A stretch of 5,106 nucleotides of DNA from Dehalococcoidia bacterium. GTDB lineage: Bacteria; Chloroflexota; Dehalococcoidia; SM23-28-2. Of the stretch, positions 1 through 5,106 are shown piece after piece. Position 1 is the stretch's first letter; the number at the start of each line of letters is the position of its first letter. The position numbers were made by a program, and so were the translations under genes. Location: NCBI GenBank assembly GCA_022866185.1, contig JALHUG010000128.1, positions 1-5,106 on the forward strand. The letters are read 5' to 3'. The notes below the pieces were generated by a model. That model had not been told where the DNA came from, did no database searches, and saw only the letters and a list, made by a program, of their open reading frames with translations.

Positions 1-1
1 C

Positions 2-808
2 CTACAGCCCGTGCTGCTGCCAGCGGGGCTTGCGCTTCTCGAGGAAGGCGCGGGCGCCCTCCGTCAGGGAGTCGGCGCGGAAGGCCAGGGTGCGGAAGGC
101 CTCGGCCTCGATGGCGAAGCCTTCGGCCAGCGGACGGCCGATGCCGCGGATCAGGGCCTCCTTGTCGCTGCGGATGGCCCCCTGCGGGAGCTGGCAGATC
201 TGCTCCGCTAGCTGGCTGGCGCGGGCCATGAGCTGACCCCTGGGCACGACCTCGTTCACCAGGCCGATGCGCAGGGCCTCCTCGACGTCGATCAGGCGGC
301 CAGTGATGATAAGCTCCAGAGCGCGGCCCAAGCCGACGATCCGCCACAGGCGCTGGGTGCCGCCGTCGCCCAGGCCGATATTCCAGCGTCGATTCAGGAT
401 GCCGAGCTGGGCGTGGTCGGCGGCGAGGCGGATGTCGCACATGCAGGCGATCTCCAGGCCGCCGGCCAGGCAGTAGCCATTGATGGCGGCAATCATCGGC
501 TTGTATATGTCCACGCCCAGGGTATAGCCCAGGAAGCCCTCCAGGTTCTGGAGCTGCACCCGAAATCGATCCTCCTTGATTCCCAGCCACCCCTGGGATG
601 CCTGCTTGAGGTCGGCGCCGGTGCAGAAGGCCTTATCACCAGCGCCGGTGATCACCGCCACCAGGGCATCATCGTCGTCGCGGAAAGTACGCCAGGCGTC
701 GGTCAGGAGGTCCGCCGTCTCGCTGTCGACGCAGTTGAGAACCTCCGGCCGGTTGATGGTGATGTAGAAAACGTGGTTCCTCTTCTCGTAGACGGCCTTG
801 GCTGGCAT
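2..808 (-). CDS. Enoyl-CoA hydratase/isomerase (crotonase) family protein
   Basis: A complete crotonase-fold protein of 268 residues, the usual size for single-domain members. These cytosolic enzymes stabilise an acyl-CoA enolate; most hydrate enoyl-CoAs in fatty-acid or amino-acid breakdown. Visible landmarks are the N-terminal strand VFYITINRPE (residues 13-22), the CoA/oxyanion-hole segment AFCTGADLK (60-68), the second oxyanion segment with AINGYCLAGGLE (108-119), DGGTQRL (148-154) and a C-terminal helix ending FLEKRKPRW. Relative to rat mitochondrial hydratase, Glu144 is kept (E119), but the Glu164 position is Asn139 within GILNRRW, so classical hydratase activity is uncertain. The reaction and substrate cannot be named. 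I start at the ATG at 808 because AGGAGG lies 9 bases upstream and homology begins there. The frame stays open to 1105, but that extension is composition-biased and overlaps the YchF-like gene. Family assignment is firm. Confidence 0.93.
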   Translation of the reverse strand: MPAKAVYEKRNHVFYITINRPEVLNCVDSETADLLTDAWRTFRDDDDALVAVITGAGDKAFCTGADLKQASQGWLGIKEDRFRVQLQNLEGFLGYTLGVDIYKPMIAAINGYCLAGGLEIACMCDIRLAADHAQLGILNRRWNIGLGDGGTQRLWRIVGLGRALELIITGRLIDVEEALRIGLVNEVVPRGQLMARASQLAEQICQLPQGAIRSDKEALIRGIGRPLAEGFAIEAEAFRTLAFRADSLTEGARAFLEKRKPRWQQHGL

Positions 809-817
809 CTGAGAAAA

Positions 818-823
818 CCTCCT
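818..823 (-). promoter_or_regulatory. Shine-Dalgarno of the crotonase gene
   Basis: The minus strand reads AGGAGG here, with a 9-base spacer to the ATG at 806-808. It is a full anti-SD match and decides the start against the much longer open frame that continues to 1105. The hexamer TTGACA sits directly upstream (824-829) but is too close to the start to act as a -35 box for this gene. Confidence 0.85.
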
Positions 824-879
824 GTCAAATGATGCTTCCTGGAGCTGACCGGCTGCGCCACTGCCTGGCAGGGCCGCAG

Positions 880-1977
880 TCAGACGCTGAACAGAATGTG
901 CAGGACGTCGCCGTCCTGGACGCAATAGCTCTTGCCCTCGGTGCGGAGGATGCCCCGTTTGCGCGCCTCGGCCAGGGAGCCACAGACCAGGATCTCCTGG
1001 CAGCCGATGGCCTCGGCCCGGATGAACCCCCTCTCCATGTCGGAGTGGATCTTGCCCGCCGCCAACTGGGCAGGGGTCGCCTGCGGCACAGTCCAGGCGC
1101 GGCACTCGTCCCCCACCACGGTGTAGAAGGTGATGAGGCCCATCAGGTCGAAGGTCCGCTGGATGAGCCGCTGCACGCCGGAGTCGGTCAGGCCCAGCTC
1201 CTGGCGAAACTCCCAGGCCTCCTCCTCCGAAAGCTGGGCCAGCTCCATCTCCAACTGACCACAGATGGCCACCACCGGCGTGCCCGCAGCGGCGTAGCGA
1301 GCGGCGAACTCGCTCTCGATGTCGGCAATCCTCGAAGCATCCTCCTCCCCGACGTTGACTACCAAAAGGACGGGCTTCAGGGTAAGGAGTGCGTAGTCGC
1401 GCAGGGCTCTCTCCTCCTCGGCGGCCAGGCCCTGGACTCGTAGAGGCGTCTCGCCTTCCAGGGAGGCCTTGACCCGCCGCAGGAGCTCCATCTCGCGCTC
1501 GCCAGCCTCGCGCTCCCCCGGCTTGGCCGAGCGCACCACCGGCGCGACTCGCTCCAGGCGCTTCTCGACGATGGAAAGGTCAGCCAGGACCAGCTCGACG
1601 TCCATGGCAGCGATATCGCGGTGCGGGTCGATGCTTCCCTGGGGGTGAGGCACATCCTCTCGCTGGAATGTGCGCACGACGTGGAGGAGGCCGTCGCTGG
1701 CCGACAGGGCGGAGAGAACCTGACTGGAGGGGCCGCCGCCGCGCCCGACGCTAGCGCCCATGGCAGGCAGATCGAGGTAGCACAGCTCGGCCGGGGTGAC
1801 CTTCTTGGACTGAAACTGGGCGGCCAGCTTGGTCAGGCGCTCATCGGGCACCTTCACCACGCCGACGTGCGTCTCCACGCCCGCCCGGTGGCCGCCGGCT
1901 TCGGCGTGGCCATGGGTGAGGGCGTTGAAGACGGTGGTCTTGCCGCAAAGGGGAAGGCCAACGATGCCCAGGTCCAT
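880..1977 (-). CDS. YchF/OLA1-like P-loop NTPase, divergent
   Basis: 365 residues, about the length of E. coli YchF (363), a ribosome-associated Obg-family ATPase linked to translation and stress. Order: P-loop GLPLCGKTT (7-15), switch region with VGVVKVPDERL (38-48), KKVTPAEL (58-65), Walker B/G3 YLDLPAMGAS (67-76), HVVRTF (99-104), SIDPHRDI (115-122), ELVLADLSIVEKRLE (128-142), a charged coiled-coil-like insert (about 150-195), G4-like NVGE (208-211), and a C-terminal TGS/DUF933-type domain with GLITFYT (280-286), AWTVPQATPAQLAAGKIHSD (294-313), GFIRAE (317-322) and VQDGDV (353-358). NVGE has the NxxE shape of YchF, which favours ATP over GTP, rather than NKxD. Oddities: the P-loop lacks the usual NVGKS, the TIEPN segment is missing, and the redox Cys (Cys35 in E. 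coli) aligns with Ala32. It is probably a paralogous or lineage-specific YchF. The ATG at 1977 has only a weak GGGGTGG upstream. The crotonase gene follows after 71 bases. Confidence 0.9.
   Translation of the reverse strand: MDLGIVGLPLCGKTTVFNALTHGHAEAGGHRAGVETHVGVVKVPDERLTKLAAQFQSKKVTPAELCYLDLPAMGASVGRGGGPSSQVLSALSASDGLLHVVRTFQREDVPHPQGSIDPHRDIAAMDVELVLADLSIVEKRLERVAPVVRSAKPGEREAGEREMELLRRVKASLEGETPLRVQGLAAEEERALRDYALLTLKPVLLVVNVGEEDASRIADIESEFAARYAAAGTPVVAICGQLEMELAQLSEEEAWEFRQELGLTDSGVQRLIQRTFDLMGLITFYTVVGDECRAWTVPQATPAQLAAGKIHSDMERGFIRAEAIGCQEILVCGSLAEARKRGILRTEGKSYCVQDGDVLHILFSV
901..918 (-). other. 7-bp hairpin with GNRA loop inside the 3' end of the YchF-like gene
   Basis: The minus strand reads CAGGACG-GCGA-CGTCCTG, a perfect 7-bp stem closed by a GNRA tetraloop, ending 18 bases before the stop codon's last base region. 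No T-run follows, so it does not look like an intrinsic terminator. It encodes the conserved QDGDVL residues of the TGS-type domain, so the symmetry may be a by-product of the codons for G-D-V and Q-D. Confidence 0.4.
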
Positions 1978-1994
1978 ACCGCCACCCCGCCACC

Positions 1995-2023
1995 AGCATA
2001 GTGCCGCCCGAAAGGGGTGTCAA
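1995..2023 (-). promoter_or_regulatory. Sigma70-type promoter of the YchF-like gene
   Basis: On the minus strand a perfect -35 TTGACA (2018-2023) is followed by a 17-base spacer and a -10 TATGCT (1995-2000; four of six consensus bases, including first T, A and last T). The expected start of transcription is near 1988, giving a leader of only about 11 nt before the ATG at 1977. That leaves room for just the weak GGGGTGG motif. The promoter lies wholly in the 87-base gap after the lipoprotein stop and probably also drives the downstream crotonase gene. Confidence 0.75.
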
Positions 2024-2064
2024 CGCGAGGAGGCGCCCAGCAAGCGTTCGTCTGTCTTGCTCTC

Positions 2065-3165
2065 CTACCGGGTGGGAGCACGATGGACGAAGATGACCCA
2101 GTCTGCGGCGGCGGGCTCAAACGCCCCAATTTTGCCTGGGTAGAACAGCACGAGCACAGTGTAGGGTGCAGACGCGAGATCCCCGACCAGGTTCAAGTCT
2201 AGGACCGAATCCCAAGCGGCGAGGCCGGCTTCTTCCAGGCGGGCCTGTTCGTCTTCTGGGTAGCGGGCGGCGAGGCTGCTGGCGACGTCAATGCTCTGGG
2301 GAGGCGAGGCTTGACCTGACGTACGCTCGAGAAGATCGGGAGGAATGGGCTCGACTGGATACAGTTGCCTCCCAAACCCGTTCCAAACTATGATCCCAGC
2401 GAATAGCACTTCCCCAGTGCACGGATCGGAAACCGCGACGCCGCCAAAATCGGACGGCTGTATTCGCAGGACAACGAAGTCGCCCACACGAGAAACGCCA
2501 CCGCCCTGGACATTGATCTCCCAAGCGTATTCCCCAGCGAAGATGGCCCCAGCTCTCGCTCGCACCTCCTCGTCCCTGACGGGGGGCTGGCTATCGCACG
2601 GCTCCCCATACGTGAGGTAGGCTGCCTTCAGCCGGAGCGTCTGAAAATCTAACGTGATGACGGCAATCGCTGACTCGTACGGATCGTATCGATTAGAGAG
2701 CACCGCCAGTGCCTGCGCGAGGGGCGTCAGGACTGGTGTGGCTGTCTCCTCTGGCACGACAGCCGTCGGCGCTGGCGTGGCCGTCTCTTCCGGCACGACA
2801 GCCGTCGGCGTTGGCGTGGCCGTCTCTTCCGGGACGACGACCATCGGCGCTGGCGTGGCCGTCTCTTCCGACACGACGGCCGTCGGCGCTGGCGTGGCCG
2901 TCTCTTCCGGCACGACGACCGTCGGCGCTGGCGTGGCCGTCTCTTCCGGCACGACGACCATCGGCACTGGCGTGCCTGACCCTTCCGGCACAGCGACCGT
3001 CGGCGCTGGCGTGGCCGTCTCTTCCGACACGACGACCGTCGGGGTTGGCGTGGCTGACTCTTCCTGCGGGGAGCCGCCACAGGCGACGACTAGCAGCAAG
3101 GCGGCCCCGAAGGCCAAGGTCACGCGCATCGCGCCCGGTCCGTGATCCCCACAAAGGCTCGCCAT
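2065..3165 (-). CDS. Repeat-bearing lipoprotein with an unrecognised C-terminal domain
   Basis: 366 residues. The N-terminus is a lipoprotein signal: a hydrophobic stretch MRVTLAFGAALLLVVA (13-28) followed by Cys29 in the lipobox VVAC-GG, so the mature protein should be lipid-anchored on the outer face of the membrane. Residues 35-138 are eight 13-residue repeats of the type EETATPAPTVVVP, plus a decaying ninth (EETATP, 139-144), a Pro/Thr/Val-rich acidic linker. Residues about 147-366 form a globular-looking domain I do not recognise. It has only two cysteines (190 and 249) that could pair, and segments such as YLTYGEPC, GDFVVLRIQPSDFGG and TVLVLFYPGK. The ATG at 3165 is chosen because AAGGAGG lies 8 bases upstream. 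A GTG directly before it (3168) is also possible, and an internal ATG at 3129 gives a tidier signal peptide but has no Shine-Dalgarno. Function unknown; surface location is well supported. Confidence 0.85.
   Translation of the reverse strand: MASLCGDHGPGAMRVTLAFGAALLLVVACGGSPQEESATPTPTVVVSEETATPAPTVAVPEGSGTPVPMVVVPEETATPAPTVVVPEETATPAPTAVVSEETATPAPMVVVPEETATPTPTAVVPEETATPAPTAVVPEETATPVLTPLAQALAVLSNRYDPYESAIAVITLDFQTLRLKAAYLTYGEPCDSQPPVRDEEVRARAGAIFAGEYAWEINVQGGGVSRVGDFVVLRIQPSDFGGVAVSDPCTGEVLFAGIIVWNGFGRQLYPVEPIPPDLLERTSGQASPPQSIDVASSLAARYPEDEQARLEEAGLAAWDSVLDLNLVGDLASAPYTVLVLFYPGKIGAFEPAAADWVIFVHRAPTR
2734..3063 (-). repeat. Tandem 39-bp repeat, 8 full units plus a partial
   Basis: Eight in-frame 39-bp units (2752-3063) and an 18-base remnant (2734-2751) encode EETATPAPTVVVP-like blocks. 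All units have exactly 13 codons. Many differ by only a few bases, with recurring plus-strand blocks such as GGCGTGGCCGTCTCTTCC. The most divergent is the third unit in coding order (EGSGTPVPMVVVP), and the last decays into TPVLTPLAQ. Near-identity at DNA level points to recent duplication by slippage or unequal exchange. The unit length is a multiple of three, so changes in copy number keep the frame. Confidence 0.95.
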
Positions 3166-3173
3166 CACGCACC

Positions 3174-3180
3174 CCTCCTT
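3174..3180 (-). promoter_or_regulatory. Shine-Dalgarno of the lipoprotein gene
   Basis: The minus strand reads AAGGAGG, 8 bases before the ATG at 3165 and 5 before the overlapping GTG at 3168. It settles the start near 3165 rather than at the internal ATG at 3129. Confidence 0.85.
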
Positions 3181-3191
3181 AGGCCGGACGC

Positions 3192-3219
3192 ATTATAGCA
3201 CGTCTGCGGGAAACTTCAA
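3192..3219 (-). promoter_or_regulatory. Sigma70-type promoter of the lipoprotein gene
   Basis: On the minus strand -35 TTGAAG (3214-3219) and a perfect -10 TATAAT (3192-3197) are separated by 16 bases. Transcription should start near 3185, giving a leader of about 20 nt that contains the AAGGAGG ribosome site. The -35 box contains the TGA stop codon of the upstream glycosylase gene (3216-3218), so the promoter is packed into the 47-52 bases between the two genes. Confidence 0.8.
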
Positions 3220-3914
3220 GCCGTCCCCACCCGACCCGTGGGGCACACCCCCCGCAGGCAGCACCGATCGCAGAGCGGCGCCTTGCGGCAGACGGCCTTG
3301 GCATGCTGGTCGATGAGGGCGTGGTACTCGTTGAACAGTTGCACGTCGGGCGGCAGGATGTCGCTGAACATCGCCTGCCAGGAGGCGTAGCTGTCGTTGG
3401 CTGGCACCAGGCCCAAGCGGGAGAAAACGCGGCGGGTGTAGGCGTCGATGACGAAGCTGGGCTTCTCAGCGGCGTAGAGGATGATAGAATCGGCCGTCTC
3501 CTGACCGATGCCGTGGGTGGCCAGAAGCTCCTGCCTGAGCTCCGGCAGGGGCAGGGCGAACAGGGCATCCAACTCGCCGCCGTGCCGGTCGAAGAGCATC
3601 TCCACGAAGGCCTTGAGCTTGCGGGCCTTGGCGTTGTAGTAGCCGGCGGGATAGACCAGGCGGGCCAGCTCATCGGGGCCGACCTTCAGGAGCCCTTGCG
3701 GCGAGAGGATGCCCGCCGCCCTGATATTTTCGATGGCCTTCTCTACGTTCACCCAGGCTGCCGATTGGGTGAGGATAGCGCCAACCACCACCTCGAAGGG
3801 CGAGTCCGCCGGCCACCAGTGCTGGGGGCCGTAGGCGGCGTACAGACGCCGGTATATCTCGAGAAGCCTCTCGGCGCTGGCCTTCGCCTCGGCTGGCTGG
3901 CTCTCCCCTGCCAT
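3216..3914 (-). CDS. Endonuclease III-superfamily DNA glycosylase, MagIII-like, with Fe-S motif
   Basis: 232 residues, HhH-GPD fold. These enzymes flip out damaged bases and cut the N-glycosidic bond in base excision repair. Landmarks: WWPADSPFEVVVGAILTQSA (33-52), NVEKAIENI (56-64), YPAGYYNAKARKLK (88-101), helix-hairpin-helix THGIGQETAD (133-142), catalytic Asp157 in VIDAYTRRVF, and four cysteines C209, C215, C218, C224 for a [4Fe-4S] cluster. The position of EndoIII's Schiff-base Lys120 is Glu139, exactly 18 residues before the Asp as in EndoIII. This predicts a monofunctional glycosylase without AP-lyase activity. The PSGYYN-like signature and the missing Lys match Helicobacter MagIII (3-methyladenine glycosylase), but MagIII lacks the Fe-S cluster. 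Substrate therefore remains inferred. The start at 3914 is supported by GGAGG 8 bases upstream. The gene follows the MFS gene after 48 bases and may share its transcript. Confidence 0.9.
   Translation of the reverse strand: MAGESQPAEAKASAERLLEIYRRLYAAYGPQHWWPADSPFEVVVGAILTQSAAWVNVEKAIENIRAAGILSPQGLLKVGPDELARLVYPAGYYNAKARKLKAFVEMLFDRHGGELDALFALPLPELRQELLATHGIGQETADSIILYAAEKPSFVIDAYTRRVFSRLGLVPANDSYASWQAMFSDILPPDVQLFNEYHALIDQHAKAVCRKAPLCDRCCLRGVCPTGRVGTA
3225..3243 (-). terminator. Weak hairpin at the 3' end of the glycosylase gene
   Basis: The minus strand reads CCCCAC-GGGTCGG-GTGGGG, a 6-bp GC-rich stem with a 7-base loop over the last codons, followed by ACGGCTTGAAGTTT. The T content downstream is poor, so this is at best an imperfect terminator or attenuating stem in front of the lipoprotein promoter. 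Confidence 0.25.
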
Positions 3915-3922
3915 CGCACCAT

Positions 3923-3927
3923 CCTCC
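3923..3927 (-). promoter_or_regulatory. Shine-Dalgarno of the glycosylase gene
   Basis: GGAGG on the minus strand, 8 bases before the ATG at 3914. An ATG directly after it (3920-3922) is out of frame with the glycosylase, so the site supports the start at 3914. Confidence 0.75.
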
Positions 3928-3937
3928 AGCTCGCTAC

Positions 3938-3966
3938 AGTCTCAGGGGAACGCCAGCGCCGGTCAA
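3938..3966 (-). promoter_or_regulatory. Possible weak promoter of the glycosylase gene
   Basis: The minus strand has TTGACC (3961-3966; five of six -35 bases), 17 bases, then GAGACT (3938-3943; only three of six -10 bases, but with the second-position A and the final T). As with the lipoprotein promoter, the -35 contains the TGA stop of the upstream gene. A start near 3931 would give a leader of about 17 nt containing the GGAGG. The -10 is poor, so read-through from the MFS gene is at least as likely. Confidence 0.3.
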
Positions 3967-5106
3967 GGCTGGCGAACCAGCGAGCGCCGCGGCAGCAGGA
4001 GCACGGCCAGCAGAAAGGCGAGGGCCGCCGTGCTGCCGCCGAGGAAGAAGGGCGCGGCGTGTCCTCCTTGGTCCCAGAGGACACCGGCCAGCACGCTCGA
4101 CAGGAGGATCATCAGGCCCATGACGCCCTGGTAGAGGCCCAGGGCGGTGCCCCGCCACTGCGACCCGACGAAGTCAACCACCAAAGCTCTTCCCACGCCC
4201 TCGGTCAACGCCATGTAGATGCCATATACGGCAAACAGCAGCCAGACGTAGGCGCCGGCATCCACAACGGCGAAGCCAAAGTAGACAGCAGCAAAGATGG
4301 CGAAGCCGCCAGCAATGACGTACCACCTCGCTATCCGATCGGAGACGATCCCCGCCGGCATCGCCAGCAGGGCGTAAACGAGGTTATAGAGCACATAGGC
4401 CAGGACCGCCTCGCTGACGCCCAGCCCGAGGTTGCGGGCGCGCAGGATGATGAATACGTCGCTCGAGTTGCCCAAGGCGAAAACCAGGCTTATGCCCAGG
4501 AAGGCGTAGTAGCCACCACCGAAGTCCCTGAGCTGTGGTCGGGGCTGCGAGCCGTGCTCCTCTGGGGCAGGAGCCCTTTCGCCAACGCCCCGCAGCAGGA
4601 GGATCGCCAGCACAGCAGGCACAACGGCTAGGGCGAAAATGATCCGGTAGTGCACGCCGATGAGAGCCAGCAAGGCCAGTGCAGCCAGCGGGCCTAATAC
4701 CGCGCCTGCTGTATCGGCCGCCCGATGAAAGCCGAAGCCGCGGCCTCGAACAGAGGGTGGCGTCCACTGCGCTATGAGGGCATCGCGCGGCGAGGTACGC
4801 ACGCCTTTGCCGAATCGATCCACCACGCGCGCAAACAGCACCGTAGGCCAGTGGAAGGCCAGGGCCAAGAAGACCTTCCCCACAGCCGATAGGCCATAGC
4901 CGACCACCACGAAGGGCTTTCGCTTGCCCATCCGGTCGGAAAACCAGCCCGAGACCACCTTGAACACACTGGTTGTGCTCTCGGCCAGCCCTTCGATGAT
5001 CCCCACGATGGCGCCCGGTGCCCGCAGCGTCTCAGTGAGGAAGATGGGAACCAGGGGGTAGATCATCTCGCTGCTGATATCGATGAAGAAGCTCACTATG
5101 CCCAGA
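3963..5106 (-). CDS. MFS transporter, 12 helices, 5' end outside the window
   Basis: Major facilitator superfamily inner-membrane transporter; about 380 residues are visible. Counting from the Val at 5096, all twelve hydrophobic helices can be placed, from about 3-20 to about 350-370. Motif A is GWFSDRMGKRKP (50-61) between helices 2 and 3, with a degenerate repeat GIVSDRIARW between helices 8 and 9. Helix 4 carries the charged signature RVVDRFGKGVRTSPRDALIA, followed by a long loop with RGRGFGFHRAADTAGAVLGP. GTALGLYQGVMGL precedes helix 11. These mark a bacterial MFS_1 drug/metabolite-efflux-like subgroup; the substrate cannot be told. The frame is open to the window edge and reads LGIVSFFIDISSEM, matching the usual LGxVSFF(T)DISSEM start of helix 1. 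The GTG at 5096 is therefore probably internal and the true start lies upstream of the window. The glycosylase gene follows after 48 bases. Confidence 0.9.
   Translation of the reverse strand, partial: LGIVSFFIDISSEMIYPLVPIFLTETLRAPGAIVGIIEGLAESTTSVFKVVSGWFSDRMGKRKPFVVVGYGLSAVGKVFLALAFHWPTVLFARVVDRFGKGVRTSPRDALIAQWTPPSVRGRGFGFHRAADTAGAVLGPLAALALLALIGVHYRIIFALAVVPAVLAILLLRGVGERAPAPEEHGSQPRPQLRDFGGGYYAFLGISLVFALGNSSDVFIILRARNLGLGVSEAVLAYVLYNLVYALLAMPAGIVSDRIARWYVIAGGFAIFAAVYFGFAVVDAGAYVWLLFAVYGIYMALTEGVGRALVVDFVGSQWRGTALGLYQGVMGLMILLSSVLAGVLWDQGGHAAPFFLGGSTAALAFLLAVLLLPRRSLVRQP

Noticed and set aside
824..829. TTGACA upstream of the crotonase gene as a -35 box
   Set aside because: It abuts the Shine-Dalgarno about 15 bases before the start codon, and the position 17 bases downstream is inside the gene with no -10-like sequence.
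846..880. CTGCCAGGCAG palindrome in the gap between the YchF-like and crotonase genes as a terminator
   Set aside because: Short stem with almost no loop and no T-run. The gap is more likely transcribed through.
809..1105. N-terminal extension of the crotonase frame by about 99 residues
   Set aside because: It overlaps the well-supported YchF-like gene out of frame, has biased Gly/Arg/Pro composition, and the strong AGGAGG sits right before the ATG at 808.
2039..2061. Inverted repeat AGCAAG / CTTGCT just after the lipoprotein stop as a terminator
   Set aside because: Only a 6-bp stem with an 11-base loop and no T-run; not convincing.
2654..3182. Several open frames on both strands across the repeat array (for example GVAVSSGTT-type repeats on the plus strand)
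   Set aside because: A 39-bp repeat without stops is open in all frames. Only the minus-strand frame with lipobox, promoter and ribosome site is supported.
3968..3981. GCTGG-TTCG-CCAGC hairpin at the end of the MFS gene as a terminator
   Set aside because: The 5-bp stem lies within the last codons, has the wrong closing pair for a stable UUCG loop, and is not followed by a T-run.
3303..4631. Long open frame on the plus strand (442 codons) opposite the glycosylase and MFS genes
   Set aside because: It lies antisense to two clear protein families, its translation shows no domain, and its composition is that of a high-GC antisense shadow.
2..5106. A multi-gene defence, mobile or biosynthetic system spanning the window
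   Set aside because: The genes are a transporter, a repair glycosylase, a lipoprotein, a YchF-like NTPase and a crotonase, with separate promoters and no shared motif, integrase, repeat border or partner domain linking them.

Overview
The window is GC-rich and carries five protein-coding genes. All lie on the minus strand, so the biological order runs from high to low coordinates. The genes are packed tightly, with gaps of 47 to 87 bases, and there is no gene-free stretch over 300 bases. I see no tRNA, rRNA, CRISPR array, transposase or att-like site. The source is probably a free-living, high-GC bacterium. The TP-rich repeat linker on a lipoprotein and the divergent form of the YchF-like NTPase remind me of Chloroflexota (Dehalococcoidia-like genomes), but this is an impression from family resemblance, not proof.

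Layout in transcription order: (1) 5106-3963, a 12-helix MFS transporter whose first codons lie outside the window. (2) 3914-3216, an endonuclease III superfamily DNA glycosylase of the MagIII / 'endonuclease III-related' type, with a C-terminal Fe-S cluster motif and Glu in place of the lyase Lys. (3) 3165-2065, a lipoprotein with a lipobox, eight perfect-length 13-residue TP-rich repeats (39 bp each) and an unrecognised C-terminal domain. (4) 1977-880, a divergent YchF/OLA1-like P-loop NTPase with a C-terminal TGS-type domain. (5) 808-2, an enoyl-CoA hydratase/isomerase (crotonase) family protein that keeps one of the two classical catalytic glutamates.

Two good sigma70-type promoters are readable. 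One, TTGAAG-16-TATAAT, precedes the lipoprotein; its -35 box overlaps the stop codon of the glycosylase gene. The other, TTGACA-17-TATGCT, precedes the YchF-like gene and implies a leader of only about 11 nt. A weaker candidate precedes the glycosylase. The crotonase gene has a strong Shine-Dalgarno but no visible promoter of its own, so it is probably co-transcribed with the YchF-like gene. The likely units are therefore [MFS +/- glycosylase], [lipoprotein] and [ychF-like + crotonase]. Nothing in the sequence ties the five genes into one pathway.

I did not find a convincing undescribed multi-gene system. The items most worth a second look are the repeat-bearing lipoprotein with its orphan domain, the altered nucleotide-binding motifs of the YchF-like protein, and the active-site changes in the glycosylase and the crotonase.
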